Made by a program: the position numbers and the translations under genes
The notes under the pieces: generated by a model
Seen by the model: the letters and a program-made list of their open reading frames with translations, nothing else
What the model was told of the DNA's origin: nothing
Database searches by the model: none
Assembly: GCF_024347095.1 (NCBI RefSeq)
Contig: NZ_AP024904.1
Location: forward strand, 372,001 to 436,000
Length of the DNA: 64,000 nt
Direction of reading: 5' to 3'
Origin: Vibrio rhizosphaerae
GTDB lineage: Bacteria; Pseudomonadota; Gammaproteobacteria; Enterobacterales; Vibrionaceae
Shown: in pieces, positions 9,784 to 19,438 of the stretch
Numbering within the stretch: position 1 is the first letter of the stretch
Layout: each line of letters begins with the position of its first letter

Positions 9784-10173
9784 AGGATTCATGTTTCCAC
9801 CACTCAAAGGTTCCTAATCTTCGGGTGGTGAGTTGGAACAGGGTTAGGAACTACCGCCTCAAAGGGTAACGGCCAGCTAACGCTGCCCTGCCCAACACAC
9901 CATAATTAAGACGTGCAAGGCTACACATAAAGCCTATCTGATACAAGATGGCATTGATGTCCCTTTGAGAGTCATACAGGTTCCTAATCCCGACACCGTT
10001 TTTTTCGGTGCCTGTGCAGCGTATGTTGCATCAGGGATGCTGGCGAGTGGTCGCGGTGCGAAACGCGTGCGGTGTAGTGAAATCTCATACTTTTCTAATA
10101 CTTGGTTTGTCATTTTTTTGCGAGTGATTTCAAAGTATTGGGAGTATTGACCTACGGTCTTACGATTTGTTTT
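9784..10173. other. Non-coding stretch before the tandem repeats
   Basis: No convincing gene is present in these 390 bp. It contains the inverted pair AGGTTCCTAATC (from about 9808) and GGTTAGGAACT (from about 9842), a second copy of GGTTCCTAATC near 9979, and the short hairpin CACCG/CGGTG around a T7 loop near 9994-10010. The ORFs that cross it belong partly to the repeat sequence and look spurious. Confidence 0.5.
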
Positions 10174-11598
10174 TCCTAGCCTCTGGCACTGAGTTGTGAC
10201 GCACAATCGGTTCTCCGATTTCAGAAACATCGGTGCTCTGTGCGCCAGTTCATCTTTCAGAGATGAAAGACGAACCAGAAAATCTTTTTTGTTTGACGGA
10301 GTCACACGCGTTCCAGAACCAGCTTTTACGGGCGTCCTGCCCGGAAAAGCCTAACCATTCTTCCTTGAATGGTTTTCTTGGTTGAGTGGTTGATTTGAAT
10401 AGCGTGAAACATTGAATCAACAAAGCTCAATTGATCGATGCTCTCAGGGTGAAAAATCACGGATGATTTTTCAGGATTGCCTGAGCAGGATGCGAATCAA
10501 TCCGACCCTGATTCGATGCGCTGAACTCAACCCCGAGGCCTTTTGGGGTACTTTTTCGGCCATGAAAAAGTACCTGGGGCGCAGTCGGAGATGTGATTGA
10601 AATCGAGGGACTTGATTGCGTCCCAAACCAGCAGCCTATCATTTTTACCTTCCCAGCCTCCGGCACCGAAATTTGACGCACAATCCGCTTTTCCGATTTC
10701 AGAAACATCGGTGCTCTGTGCGCCAGTTCATCTTTCAGAGATGAAAGACGAACCAGAAAATCTTTTTTGTTTGACGGAGTCACACGCGTTCCAGAACCAG
10801 CTTTTACGGGCGTCCTGCCCGGAAAAGCCTAACCATTCTTCCTTGAATGGTTTTCTTTGTTTGGTGGTTGATTTGAGTGGGGTGAAATCTTTTTAAAAAG
10901 CCAACTTGATCGATGCTCTCAGGGTAAAATTCAGGGATGAATTTTAAGCTTTTCGTGAGCAGGAGCGAATAAAAGCGTCCCTGATTCAGTGCGCTGAACT
11001 TAACTAGGCCTTTTGGGGTACTTTTTCGGCCATGAAAAAGTACCTGGGGCGCAGTCGGAGATGTGATTGAAATCGAGGGACTTGATTGCGTCCCAAACCA
11101 GCAGCCTATCATTTTTACCTTCCCAGCCTCCGACACCGAAATTTGACGCACAATCCGCTTTTCCGATTTCAGAAACATCGGTGCTCTGTGCGCCAGTTCA
11201 TCTTTCAGAGATGAAAGACGAACCAGAAAATCTTTTTTGTTTGGCTTGGTCACACGCGTTCCAGAACCAGCTTTTACGGGCGTCCTGCCCGGAAAAGCCT
11301 AACCATTCTTCCTTGAATGGTTTTCTTTGTTGAGTGGTTGATTTGAATAGCGTGAAACATTGAATCAACAAAGCTCAATTGATCGATGCTCTCAGGGTGA
11401 AAAATCACGGACGATTTTTCAGGATTGCTTGAGCAGGATGCGAATCAATCCGACCCTGATTTGGTGCGCTGAACTCAAAACCTAGGCCTTTTGGGGTACT
11501 TTTTCGGCCATGAAAAAGTACCTGGGGCGCAGTCGAAAATGCTAATGAAACAGAGGAACGGGATTGCGTCCCAAACTGCTACATTACAAGTTTTATAT
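10174..11598. repeat. Three tandem copies of a ~470 bp structured repeat
   Basis: Units begin at 10174, 10651 and 11121 (lengths 477, 470 and 478). Each contains the same ordered hairpins. One is CTTTCA/TGAAAG. Another is AACCATTC/GAATGGTT followed by TTTTC. A third is a long A/T stem after CTCAGGG. The fourth has arms GTACTTTTTC and GAAAAAGTAC around GGCCAT (10548-10573, 11018-11043, 11496-11521). The third stem differs between copies but stays paired: TGAAAAATCA/TGATTTTTCA in unit 1 (10450-10473), TAAAATTCA/TGAATTTTA in unit 2 (10925-10946), TGAAAAATC/GATTTTTCA in unit 3 (11398-11421). That pattern suggests selection on structure. A minus-strand ORF starting M-T-(P/K)-(S/P)-N-K-K-D-F-L recurs in each copy but varies in length and is probably not a gene. 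No transposase is seen. Confidence 0.85.
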
Positions 11599-11655
11599 TC
11601 CCAGCTTCCGGCACCCAAAGAAACTCAATTGATCGATGCTCTCAGGGGTAAAAAC
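11599..11655. repeat. Truncated fourth copy of the ~470 bp repeat
   Basis: The unit start TCCCAGCTTCCGGCAC (11599-11614) is joined almost directly to the segment CTCAATTGATCGATGCTCTCAGG. That segment lies about 250 bp into a full unit, so roughly 230 bp is deleted. The copy ends near the stop codon of the next gene. Confidence 0.75.
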
Positions 11656-11684
11656 CAGACAATCGTCTTCAGCATATTTGTCAC

Positions 11685-12602
11685 TCACCAATGCTCCACC
11701 ACACATACAGAGCGATTAGTCACCGCACCGTGATCAACATTAATCCAGTCCGGGGCGGTGATGGCGTAGCTGTTTTGTGGCCGGGTATAGGCGGTGATTT
11801 CTTCTGCGCTGATTTGGTCGTTTTCATAGATGAGTAAACGGCGCTTTTGCAGGTGCAGTGTCCGGGCATCGAGCCATAATTGCAGGCTGACGGAGGTATT
11901 GTGCTGATCGCGAGTATTGCTTTGATTCGAAAGATTATTTTGAGTGGGTGTCTGGGTCATGCGCAGAAACAGATAAGGCGTTTGGTGAAGGGTGGCCCGG
12001 CCCACGTATTCGAGTTGCAGATCCGAGAGTTCAGTCGCGATGTGTTCCGGCATAAAGTGTTGATTAAACGTGACCCGTTCTTCGATTTGTGCCTGATCGG
12101 CAATATCAAACCATAGTCCGGTGTTGACGAATAAGTGCTGATCCAGATTGATCCATTCATCTAAAGCATATTGATCCCCATCCCGGATTGCCTGACTGAC
12201 GTGCGCCTGATCCGGCTTGATACAGTCAATACGCCAGCTCTGAAGGATTTCTTGACTGGGTGCTCTTTGGTATGACAGCGCTGAAAAGCATCGCTCATGG
12301 TTTGCCGCCTGAATGATCTGCTCAATCAACCCTTGCGGGGGTTCGATTGCTGTCCACCCTGAATCCGGCAACTGGAGATTATGTTGCAGAATCAGCGCGA
12401 TTTCTCCGGTCATTTCATGGGGTGTTGTCCCGGAAAAAATGCTTTTGGCCGTCGGTGACGTCGCAAGCTGAACACTGGCTACATCTTGTTTGATATTCTT
12501 TTGCTTGATGTATGCCAGTCGAATTGCCCTAACCATAATGACGCCAAAGAACACAGCTATCATAGCAATGATCATAATTGCTGACTGGCTCATCTGAATC
12601 AC
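11685..12602 (-). CDS. Hypothetical membrane-anchored protein
   Basis: This 305-residue protein has one N-terminal hydrophobic helix (about residues 8-28, SAIMIIAMIAVFFGVIMV) followed by a basic stretch. The long soluble C-terminal part is probably periplasmic or cytoplasmic depending on topology. I recognise no domain. The soluble part has many Gln, Asn and Thr residues and no obvious catalytic motif. It is divergent from the GH25 gene, with 283 bp between them that could hold both promoters. The shared neighbourhood suggests an envelope role, but that is inference only. Confidence 0.75.
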   Translation of the reverse strand: MIQMSQSAIMIIAMIAVFFGVIMVRAIRLAYIKQKNIKQDVASVQLATSPTAKSIFSGTTPHEMTGEIALILQHNLQLPDSGWTAIEPPQGLIEQIIQAANHERCFSALSYQRAPSQEILQSWRIDCIKPDQAHVSQAIRDGDQYALDEWINLDQHLFVNTGLWFDIADQAQIEERVTFNQHFMPEHIATELSDLQLEYVGRATLHQTPYLFLRMTQTPTQNNLSNQSNTRDQHNTSVSLQLWLDARTLHLQKRRLLIYENDQISAEEITAYTRPQNSYAITAPDWINVDHGAVTNRSVCVVEHW

Positions 12603-12885
12603 CTACCCAAACTGTGCAACTGATAGAGCAATTATATACCTGAATGATTGTATATGCGTATGGTTGATAGTTTCAGTGTGATGTCGGCAAGCATAAAATC
12701 CCGGCTTCAATGGTGCGCGATTGTGAGCATAAATTCGTCGAAAGTACCGATTCTGAACGCAAGATTGTCGCTAATATGACGGAATTGAGTGCCTGATTTA
12801 TCGTAAACGGCATTCAAAAGCCGCATCTGTTTGTGGCGGGAGATAGCAGAAAAAGCAGTGGCAGGGTAGTGCAATCAGGAAGCGA

Positions 12886-13839
12886 ATGGCAGGGAAGGCA
12901 ATGACGGAAAGCGCGAGAACAGAAGGCCCGATGACAACCAGCGTCATGACCGAGAAAGACGTGGTGGCGAAAGCGGTATTATTTGCTGTTGTGGTCGGTT
13001 TATTTGTCGGCAGCTACCTGTTTCTCTCCCGGCCGTTGCTTCATTCTTTATCAAGTACGCTGCCACCAGCGGCCAGCTCGTCTGTGCCACTACCGGCATC
13101 AGCGATTCCGGCGGTATCTCATTCGCCTCAGGCTGATGAACCATCTATGTCGTCAGATCCGAAAGAGCACGATGTAGCAGTGTCGCGTGTTACCGCTTCA
13201 CAGGAGCAAACCGAGGGAAAGCGTCCACGGTCGCATGGGATTGATGTGTCTCACGATCAGGGCCGGGTGGCGTGGCGTGAGGTGATTGCGTCTGGCATTG
13301 ACTTTGTGTATCTGAAAGCGTCGGACGGGATGACATTTCTCGATCCGATGTTTGCCGCCAATATGCAGGCGCTTGTGTCACATCCGGTTCTTGTCGGGGC
13401 TTACCACTTTTTTGAAGCTGAAGATGACCCTCGCCGACAACTGCACAATTTTTTACAGGCGACCCAAGGACATACACTGACATTAGCACCGATGGTAGAT
13501 GTTGAAGTGGCGCGGGGTGTCAAACCGAAGGTCTTACAGGCTCGTTTGCGGCAGTTTTTAAAAGGGGTTGAACAAGCAACCGGCTGTACGCCGGTGATCT
13601 ATTCCTATGGGGATTTCTGGCAGACTTATATCGGGCGTTCATTCAATCATTATCCGTTCTGGCTGGCTGATTATTCAGCGGAAATATCGCGACCGGCAGG
13701 ATTGCAGCATATTCAGCTCTGGCAGCACTCTGAACAAGGGCGGCTGCCGGGAATTCGTGGTGCGGTGGATCTGGATAAAGCCCTTGATCATACGGCTCTG
13801 GAAACCATTCGTTGTCAGACCCGCCGGGAGGCAATATGA
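12886..13839 (+). CDS. Membrane-anchored GH25 lysozyme-like muramidase
   Basis: This 317-residue protein has a cytoplasmic N-tail, one transmembrane helix (about residues 27-49), a Ser/Pro/Ala-rich linker to about residue 110, and a GH25 domain from about 117 to 305. GH25 landmarks are GIDVSHDQG, VYLKASDG, the acidic DVE pair in MVDVEV, and WLADYS. GH25 enzymes hydrolyse the MurNAc-GlcNAc bond of peptidoglycan, and here the domain would face the periplasm. The start at 12886 has AGGA at 12877-12880; other in-frame ATGs follow, so the exact start is uncertain. Its stop overlaps the next start (ATGA), so the two are coupled. A tethered muramidase with no phage genes nearby suggests cell-wall remodelling or an effector role. 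Confidence 0.85.
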   Translation: MAGKAMTESARTEGPMTTSVMTEKDVVAKAVLFAVVVGLFVGSYLFLSRPLLHSLSSTLPPAASSSVPLPASAIPAVSHSPQADEPSMSSDPKEHDVAVSRVTASQEQTEGKRPRSHGIDVSHDQGRVAWREVIASGIDFVYLKASDGMTFLDPMFAANMQALVSHPVLVGAYHFFEAEDDPRRQLHNFLQATQGHTLTLAPMVDVEVARGVKPKVLQARLRQFLKGVEQATGCTPVIYSYGDFWQTYIGRSFNHYPFWLADYSAEISRPAGLQHIQLWQHSEQGRLPGIRGAVDLDKALDHTALETIRCQTRREAI

Positions 13840-14849
13840 ATACAATCACAACAGCAAAACAGCCCACCCGGCAAAGTGCGGTGGCTGAGATATCTGCAAC
13901 CTCTCAGCCGGAACAACCGTCTTCGCCCGCTCCCAAGACGGCCGGTTCTAAGCCATCATCTACCCCACAAATCAGTCGTTGGTGGCTGTTGTGTGCCATT
14001 GTGTTGATCGGGGGCGCTGCTTTTTTCTGGTGGTCTGCGCCCTCTGCGCCGGCTGGCGGTGAGCAGGCGACAGATCCATTATATCGCGCAAACTTGTTGT
14101 ATCTGGCCCACAGTGAGCAGGAAGCCGGTGCAGAACTATTGCACTTGCTGGAACTGGATGCCTTGATCAATGTGGCCGGTAGCAGCCAGTTCGGGGTGTC
14201 GTTTATTGTCGATATGAATGTTGAAGTGGGTCGCATTCTGAAGCGACTGAATCAGGTGCTTGAGCGCGGCTCGGAAGCGGTTGCCGTTGCGCTGGCGGCC
14301 ATTGCGTTACTGCGGGTGGTGGTGATGGTTGCTGAACTGGCAACCCCCTGGCTGTTCCTGATCTTTGTCGGTCTTTGTCTGAGCTGGCTGATACTGGCTC
14401 TGGTTCACCGCGCGATTTTACACTGGTCGGTTGCCAGAAAGTTGTTACGCCTGACTGCGACATTGTTCTTACTCTGCTGGTTGATCATTCCCTACGCGCT
14501 GCATTTGAGTGTTGTGGTCACGACGGTGATTGAGAAAAGTTTTACCGAGCCGACGGGTTTCGGCTATTTCTCCGCGGTTGCCGGTGAGCTCAAAGGCCAT
14601 GAACGTCATCATGGCGATCTGAAAGCACATGCCAAAAGCAGTGTGACGTTGCTGCATAAGGCAACATCCGCAAAGCTTCATCACAAAGTCGAACGCGGTC
14701 TGTTGGTGGTGATTCAGTTTGCCATCAAAATGTTGTTGGGACTGGTCGTGGTGCCGCTGGGGCTTACGGTGCTATTACATCACCTGTTATGCCGGGTTTT
14801 ACTGCATCATCTGATGGTTGAAAAGCCGCTTGCACGGATGTCGTCGTGA
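13836..14849 (+). CDS. Polytopic membrane protein of unknown function
   Basis: This 337-residue protein starts at the ATG at 13836 behind a strong GGGAGG site (13826-13831), overlapping the GH25 stop. An N-terminal Thr/Pro/Ser-rich tail precedes hydrophobic helices near residues 47-65, 150-170, 175-200, 210-235 and 290-325. Between the first two helices lies a region that may be extracytoplasmic (LYLAHSEQEAGAELLHLLEL). His-rich segments occur near residues 250-290 and at the C-terminus. I recognise no family. The overlap with the muramidase gene suggests a partner such as an anchor, regulator or immunity protein, which is inference. Confidence 0.75.
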   Translation: MNTITTAKQPTRQSAVAEISATSQPEQPSSPAPKTAGSKPSSTPQISRWWLLCAIVLIGGAAFFWWSAPSAPAGGEQATDPLYRANLLYLAHSEQEAGAELLHLLELDALINVAGSSQFGVSFIVDMNVEVGRILKRLNQVLERGSEAVAVALAAIALLRVVVMVAELATPWLFLIFVGLCLSWLILALVHRAILHWSVARKLLRLTATLFLLCWLIIPYALHLSVVVTTVIEKSFTEPTGFGYFSAVAGELKGHERHHGDLKAHAKSSVTLLHKATSAKLHHKVERGLLVVIQFAIKMLLGLVVVPLGLTVLLHHLLCRVLLHHLMVEKPLARMSS

Positions 14850-15240
14850 CTTGGGTTTGGTGGTCATCAACGGCTCGCTGGTAGCACAGAGGTTTGTCGG
14901 TCATTAAAGGTTCATCGGTAAACACAACGGTGAACGGGCAATCACAGCGGTTCAGGGCTGAAAATTAGCAACAGATTTTATACATCGACATTCATAATCA
15001 TCATTCACTCATCAAATCACATATATTCAGTGATCTCCTTCAATATTTTTAGCGAGTTTAACTCTCTTTCATCGATCAGCTTCACAGTCTGAATTTTACT
15101 GGGATTCAAACTTTTCAGATTCATATATGATTTTATCGAAACGTTTCGATGAGTGTTTTTTATACATTTGATTCGGAACGCAACGGCAAAAATTGATCAC
15201 CGTGCTGATCAGTGTTTTGCACGACTGTTGAGGCATTGTG
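14850..15240. other. Spacer carrying the rbs promoter region
   Basis: This is a 391 bp stretch without a gene. Apart from the palindrome at 15135-15150 it is AT-rich. No clear terminator follows the preceding membrane protein gene. The rbsD ribosome site GAGG is at 15230-15233. Confidence 0.6.
15135..15150. promoter_or_regulatory. RbsR-type operator
   Basis: ATCGAAACGTTTCGAT is a perfect 16-bp palindrome with the CGAAACGTTTCG core bound by LacI-family ribose repressors. It is about 90 bp upstream of rbsD, and a LacI-family gene closes the same cluster. Ribose should release RbsR and open transcription. Confidence 0.85.
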
Positions 15241-15660
15241 ATGAAAAAAAATCAGTTATTGAATTCAGAGCTTTCTTATTTGGTCGCGACATTAGGACAT
15301 ACGGATGAAGTGACCGTCTGTGATGCGGGACTACCGATTCCGGAAACCACATCCCGGATTGATCTGGCCTTAACCTACGGTGTACCGGGATTCATTGAAA
15401 CGGTGCGCACGATACTGGCCGAAATGCAGATCGAAGGGGTGGTGCTTGCCACTGAATTTCGTGAAGTAAGCCCGCATTTACATGCAGAATTGCAACACTT
15501 GCTGGAAATTGAAGAACAAAAGACCGGTAAAACGATTCGTCAGACCTATATTAGTCATGAAGCGTTTAAGAGCCGTTCGGGTGAGAGCCGGGCGATCGTA
15601 CGGACCGGTGAATGTACACCGTATGCCAATGTTATTTTTCAGGCCGGGGTCGTTTTTTAG
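15241..15660 (+). CDS. rbsD: D-ribose pyranase
   Basis: This 139-residue enzyme interconverts the pyranose and furanose forms of ribose so that ribokinase can use it. Typical motifs are LGHTDEVTVCDAGLPIP near the N-terminus and RTGECTPYANVIFQAGV at the C-terminus. A GTG at 15238 directly precedes the ATG at 15241. The GAGG at 15230-15233 is better spaced for the ATG. It is the first gene of the operon and is followed by an 82 bp gap before rbsA. Confidence 0.95.
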   Translation: MKKNQLLNSELSYLVATLGHTDEVTVCDAGLPIPETTSRIDLALTYGVPGFIETVRTILAEMQIEGVVLATEFREVSPHLHAELQHLLEIEEQKTGKTIRQTYISHEAFKSRSGESRAIVRTGECTPYANVIFQAGVVF

Positions 15661-15742
15661 TCCGGGAGCAAGAATCCGGGAATGAGTATTCAGGAACCGA
15701 TGGTTGTTCCGGCAGTATTCCAGAGTGAATTGAGGTGAAATC

Positions 15743-17248
15743 ATGGTAGAACCCATTTTAGCGCTCAGCGAGATAGACAAAGCCTTCCCCGGCGTGAAAG
15801 CGCTCGATGGTGCCAGCTTAAATGTTTATCCGGGCCGAGTGATGGCGTTGATGGGAGAAAACGGCGCAGGCAAATCTACACTGATGAAGGTGTTGACGGG
15901 CATTTATACCAAAGATGCCGGGGATATTCTTTATCAACAAAAGCATGCCGCTTTTGCCGGGCCGAGAGATTCTCAGGAAGCCGGTATTTCTATTATTCAT
16001 CAGGAGTTAAATCTGATTCCTGAGTTAACGATTGCAGAGAATATCTTTTTGGGACGGGAAAAGACCAATCGTTTCGGTCGGATCTTATGGCAAGAGATGT
16101 ATCAGGACGCCGACCGCTTGTTGGCTCGTCTGAATGTGCGTCGTAGCTCGAAAACACCGCTGGGACAGTTGAGCCTCGGTGAGCAACAGATGGTCGAAAT
16201 TGCCAAAGCGCTGTCGTTTCAGTCGAAAGTGATCATTATGGATGAGCCGACCGATGCTCTGACCGATACGGAAACTGAGTCGCTGTTTAGTGTGATTCGG
16301 GAGCTGCGTGCTCAGGGGTGTGGCATTGTTTATATTTCACACCGGCTGAAAGAAATCTTTGAAATTTGTGATGACGTCACGGTGTTGCGTGATGGTAAGT
16401 TTATCGGTCAGCGTCCGGTCGAAGAGATTGATGAAGACACGCTGATTGAGATGATGGTTGGCCGTAAGCTCGATGAGCAGTATCCGCGAATGAATTCGAT
16501 GACGGGTGAGATCTCGATGGAAGTGAGCGGTTTGACCGGATCGGGGGTTCACGATGTGAGTTTTGTGCTCAAACGCGGCGAGATTCTCGGGATCTCCGGG
16601 TTGATGGGCGCGGGGCGAACTGAGCTGATGAAAGTGATTTATGGCGCATTCCCCCGTGAAAAAGGGGAAGTGAGACTCGGTGGCAAGGTTGTCTCACCCA
16701 ACACGCCTCAAGAAGGGTTGGCCAGCGGTATTGCTTATATTTCGGAAGACCGGAAAGGCGACGGGCTTGTGCTGGGCTTATCGGTCAAAGAAAACATGTC
16801 GCTGTGTGCGCTGAATTATCTATCGGAAGGGATGCAGATTAACCATCAGAATGAACGAGATGCGGTTTCAGATTTCATCCGTCTGTTTAATATCAAGACC
16901 CCGTCTCAGGATCAGATTATCGGTAATTTATCGGGCGGAAATCAGCAAAAAGTCGCGATTGCCAAAGGGTTGATGACACGACCTAAAGTGCTGATTCTCG
17001 ATGAACCGACCCGCGGCGTGGATGTCGGGGCGAAGAAAGAGATCTATCAACTGATTAACCAATTTAAAGCGGAAGGGATGAGTATCATTCTTGTCTCTTC
17101 GGAAATGCCGGAAGTCCTCGGAATGAGCGACAGAATTCTTGTCATGCATGAAGGACGCATCAGTGGCGAGTTTGCGGCGCAAGATGCCAATCAAGAAAAC
17201 CTGCTGGCGTGTGCCGTGGGTAAGCATATTCACGAGGTAGCAGCATGA
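15743..17248 (+). CDS. rbsA: Ribose ABC transporter ATPase
   Basis: This 501-residue protein has two fused nucleotide-binding domains and powers ribose import. The first domain has Walker [10 protein letters not shown], signature LSLGEQQ and Walker [13 protein letters not shown], the Asp-Ala variant common in RbsA. The second has a degenerate P-loop (GLMGAGRTE), which is normal for this family, plus LSGGNQQ and LILDEPTRG. Length matches E. coli RbsA. Its stop overlaps the rbsC start by 4 bp. Confidence 0.96.
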   Translation: MVEPILALSEIDKAFPGVKALDGASLNVYPGRVMALMGENGAGKSTLMKVLTGIYTKDAGDILYQQKHAAFAGPRDSQEAGISIIHQELNLIPELTIAENIFLGREKTNRFGRILWQEMYQDADRLLARLNVRRSSKTPLGQLSLGEQQMVEIAKALSFQSKVIIMDEPTDALTDTETESLFSVIRELRAQGCGIVYISHRLKEIFEICDDVTVLRDGKFIGQRPVEEIDEDTLIEMMVGRKLDEQYPRMNSMTGEISMEVSGLTGSGVHDVSFVLKRGEILGISGLMGAGRTELMKVIYGAFPREKGEVRLGGKVVSPNTPQEGLASGIAYISEDRKGDGLVLGLSVKENMSLCALNYLSEGMQINHQNERDAVSDFIRLFNIKTPSQDQIIGNLSGGNQQKVAIAKGLMTRPKVLILDEPTRGVDVGAKKEIYQLINQFKAEGMSIILVSSEMPEVLGMSDRILVMHEGRISGEFAAQDANQENLLACAVGKHIHEVAA

Positions 17249-18228
17249 GTACCAGTTCCATGAATCAACCGACACCCAAGCAACAACGAAAGTGGTTCAG
17301 CAAAGAGTGGCTGATTGAACAAAAGTCATTGATAGCACTGCTGTTTTTGATTCTTGTCGTGTCATTTCTGAATCCTAACTTTTTTACTGTGGATAATATC
17401 CTCAACATTCTGCGTCAGACTTCGGTCAATGCCATTATGGCGGTCGGGATGACGCTGGTCATTTTAACCGCAGGGATTGATTTGAGTGTCGGGTCTGTTT
17501 TAGCACTATGTGGTGCCTTTGCTGCCAGTATGATCGCGCTGGAATTACCGGTCTTTGTGGCCGTGCCGGTATCGCTGCTGGCGGGAGCCTGTTTAGGCGG
17601 ACTGAGCGGGATGATTATTGCCAAAGGTAAAGTGCAGGCGTTTATTGCGACCTTGGTGACGATGACATTATTGCGCGGTGTGACCATGGTTTATACCGAC
17701 GGGCGGCCGATTTCAACCGGATTTACCGATGTTGCAGATAGCTTTGCCTGGTTCGGGACGGGGTATATGCTGGGGATTCCGGTACCGGTCTGGCTGATGG
17801 TGATTGTTTTCGGGCTGGCGTGGTATTTGTTGAACCATACTCGATTCGGGCGTTATGTTTATGCTTTGGGTGGCAATGAGTCCGCAACGCGCTTATCCGG
17901 TATTAATGTGGATCGCGTGAAAATCGGTGTCTATGCTATCTGTGGGTTGATGGCGGCTTTGGCGGGTGTCATTGTGACTTCACGCCTGTCGTCTGCACAA
18001 CCGACTGCCGGTATGGGCTATGAGTTAGATGCGATTGCAGCTGTTGTTTTGGGCGGTACCAGCCTGATGGGTGGTAAAGGCCGAATCATGGGGACATTGG
18101 TCGGGGCGTTGATTATCGGATTTTTGAATAATGCGCTCAACCTGTTAGATGTCTCTTCCTATTATCAAATGATTGCCAAAGCGATTGTGATTTTGCTGGC
18201 AGTTCTGGTCGATAATAAAAATAAGTAG
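17245..18228 (+). CDS. rbsC: Ribose ABC transporter permease
   Basis: This 327-residue inner-membrane permease has about eight to ten hydrophobic segments. It carries the family motif [20 protein letters not shown] near the C-terminus and [16 protein letters not shown] near residue 75. It forms the channel used by RbsB-delivered ribose. Translation is coupled to rbsA. A 141 bp gap separates it from rbsB. Confidence 0.96.
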   Translation: MSTSSMNQPTPKQQRKWFSKEWLIEQKSLIALLFLILVVSFLNPNFFTVDNILNILRQTSVNAIMAVGMTLVILTAGIDLSVGSVLALCGAFAASMIALELPVFVAVPVSLLAGACLGGLSGMIIAKGKVQAFIATLVTMTLLRGVTMVYTDGRPISTGFTDVADSFAWFGTGYMLGIPVPVWLMVIVFGLAWYLLNHTRFGRYVYALGGNESATRLSGINVDRVKIGVYAICGLMAALAGVIVTSRLSSAQPTAGMGYELDAIAAVVLGGTSLMGGKGRIMGTLVGALIIGFLNNALNLLDVSSYYQMIAKAIVILLAVLVDNKNK

Positions 18229-18369
18229 TCCGTGTTTCACAAAAAGTGTCTATAGATAGAAATATCTACAAACAGAAGTTATTAGCAACACCCGTATGTC
18301 GTCATACAATCATGGAATCTTGAATCGGGCTCACTATCGATTCAGAACCTGAAAATAAGGAAAAACAAG

Positions 18370-19248
18370 ATGAAAAAACTAGTTACGCTAATCTCTACAG
18401 CTTTACTTTCGTCTACGATGTCTATTGCAGCGCAGGCGCAGGACACCATCGCGATTGTACTATCCACGTTGAACAACCCATTTTTTGTCAGTATGAAAGA
18501 TGGTGCGGAAGCGAAAGCCAAAGATTTAGGCTACAACCTTATCGTCTTAGATTCACAAAACGACCCAAGTAAAGAGCTTTCCAATGTGGAAGACTTAACG
18601 GTTCGTGGTGTGAAAGCCATTCTGATCAACCCGACTGATTCTGACGCTGTTTCGAATGCGATTCGTATGGCTAACCGTGCCAAAGTGCCGGTCATCACAC
18701 TTGACCGTGGTGCCAATCATGGTGATGTGGTCAGCCATATTGCATCAGATAACGTTGCCGGTGGCGAAATGGCGGGCGACTTTATTGCCAATAAACTGGG
18801 TGACAATGCCAAAGTGATTCAGTTAGAAGGGATTGCCGGAACGTCTGCCGCTCGTGAGCGTGGTAAAGGTTTCATGCAGGCGGTCGAGAAACGTCACCTG
18901 AATCTGTTAGCCAGCCAACCGGCTGATTTTGACCGGACGAAAGGTCTGAACGTCATGGAAAACCTGCTGGCAGCCAACCCGGATGTTCAGGCGGTCTTTG
19001 CACAGAACGATGAAATGGCACTGGGCGCAATTCGTGCTGTTCAGGCCGCAGGCAAAAAAGTGATGATCGTTGGATTTGACGGTACAGATGACGGGATGAA
19101 AGCGGTTCTGCGTGGTCAGTTAGCTGCCACAATTGCACAACAGCCAGATGTCATCGGTGCGTTGGGTGTGGATATCGCAGATAAAATCCTCAAAGGCGGA
19201 ACAGTAAACAAAAACATTCCTGTACCTTTGAAAGTGATTAGTAACTAA
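18370..19248 (+). CDS. rbsB: Periplasmic ribose-binding protein
   Basis: This 292-residue protein has a Sec signal peptide ([15 protein letters not shown]..., probable cleavage after AQA near residue 24). A periplasmic-binding fold of the LacI/RbsB type follows. Typical segments are [33 protein letters not shown] and [14 protein letters not shown]. It captures ribose for RbsAC and may also present it to chemoreceptors. A strong hairpin terminator follows, which would raise its level relative to rbsK. Confidence 0.96.
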   Translation: MKKLVTLISTALLSSTMSIAAQAQDTIAIVLSTLNNPFFVSMKDGAEAKAKDLGYNLIVLDSQNDPSKELSNVEDLTVRGVKAILINPTDSDAVSNAIRMANRAKVPVITLDRGANHGDVVSHIASDNVAGGEMAGDFIANKLGDNAKVIQLEGIAGTSAARERGKGFMQAVEKRHLNLLASQPADFDRTKGLNVMENLLAANPDVQAVFAQNDEMALGAIRAVQAAGKKVMIVGFDGTDDGMKAVLRGQLAATIAQQPDVIGALGVDIADKILKGGTVNKNIPVPLKVISN

Positions 19249-19256
19249 GCCAGATA

Positions 19257-19291
19257 GGTCAGCGGCTGGCTGTCGCTGACCTGCCTTTTTT
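19257..19291 (+). terminator. Intrinsic terminator after rbsB
   Basis: The stem GGTCAGCG (19257-19264) pairs with CGCTGACC (19274-19281), followed by TGCC and six T residues. It separates rbsDACB from rbsK, so rbsK depends on read-through or its own promoter. Confidence 0.85.
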
Positions 19292-19438
19292 CGCGGGTGT
19301 GTCAGTGAATATCTGCCGCACATCACGAGTTTCGATATAAAAAGAAATCTGATATCGGCAAGGTCTGCATTATCTAGCATTGTGCATAACGAGAGTTCAG
19401 ACCTTGCATATATTAAGCTGATTTTCGAGGAAAGCCTT

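Noticed and set aside
9857..9969. Inverted pair CTCAAAGGG/CCCTTTGAG as an integron attC site
   Set aside because: No matching core sites (R'/R'' pattern) and no integrase or cassette genes nearby.
9934..11253. Minus-strand ORFs in the tandem repeats (start MTPSNKKDF or MTKPNKKDF)
   Set aside because: They recur because the DNA repeats, differ in length and end, and run through hairpin arms. Without codon-level conservation they are treated as chance translation.
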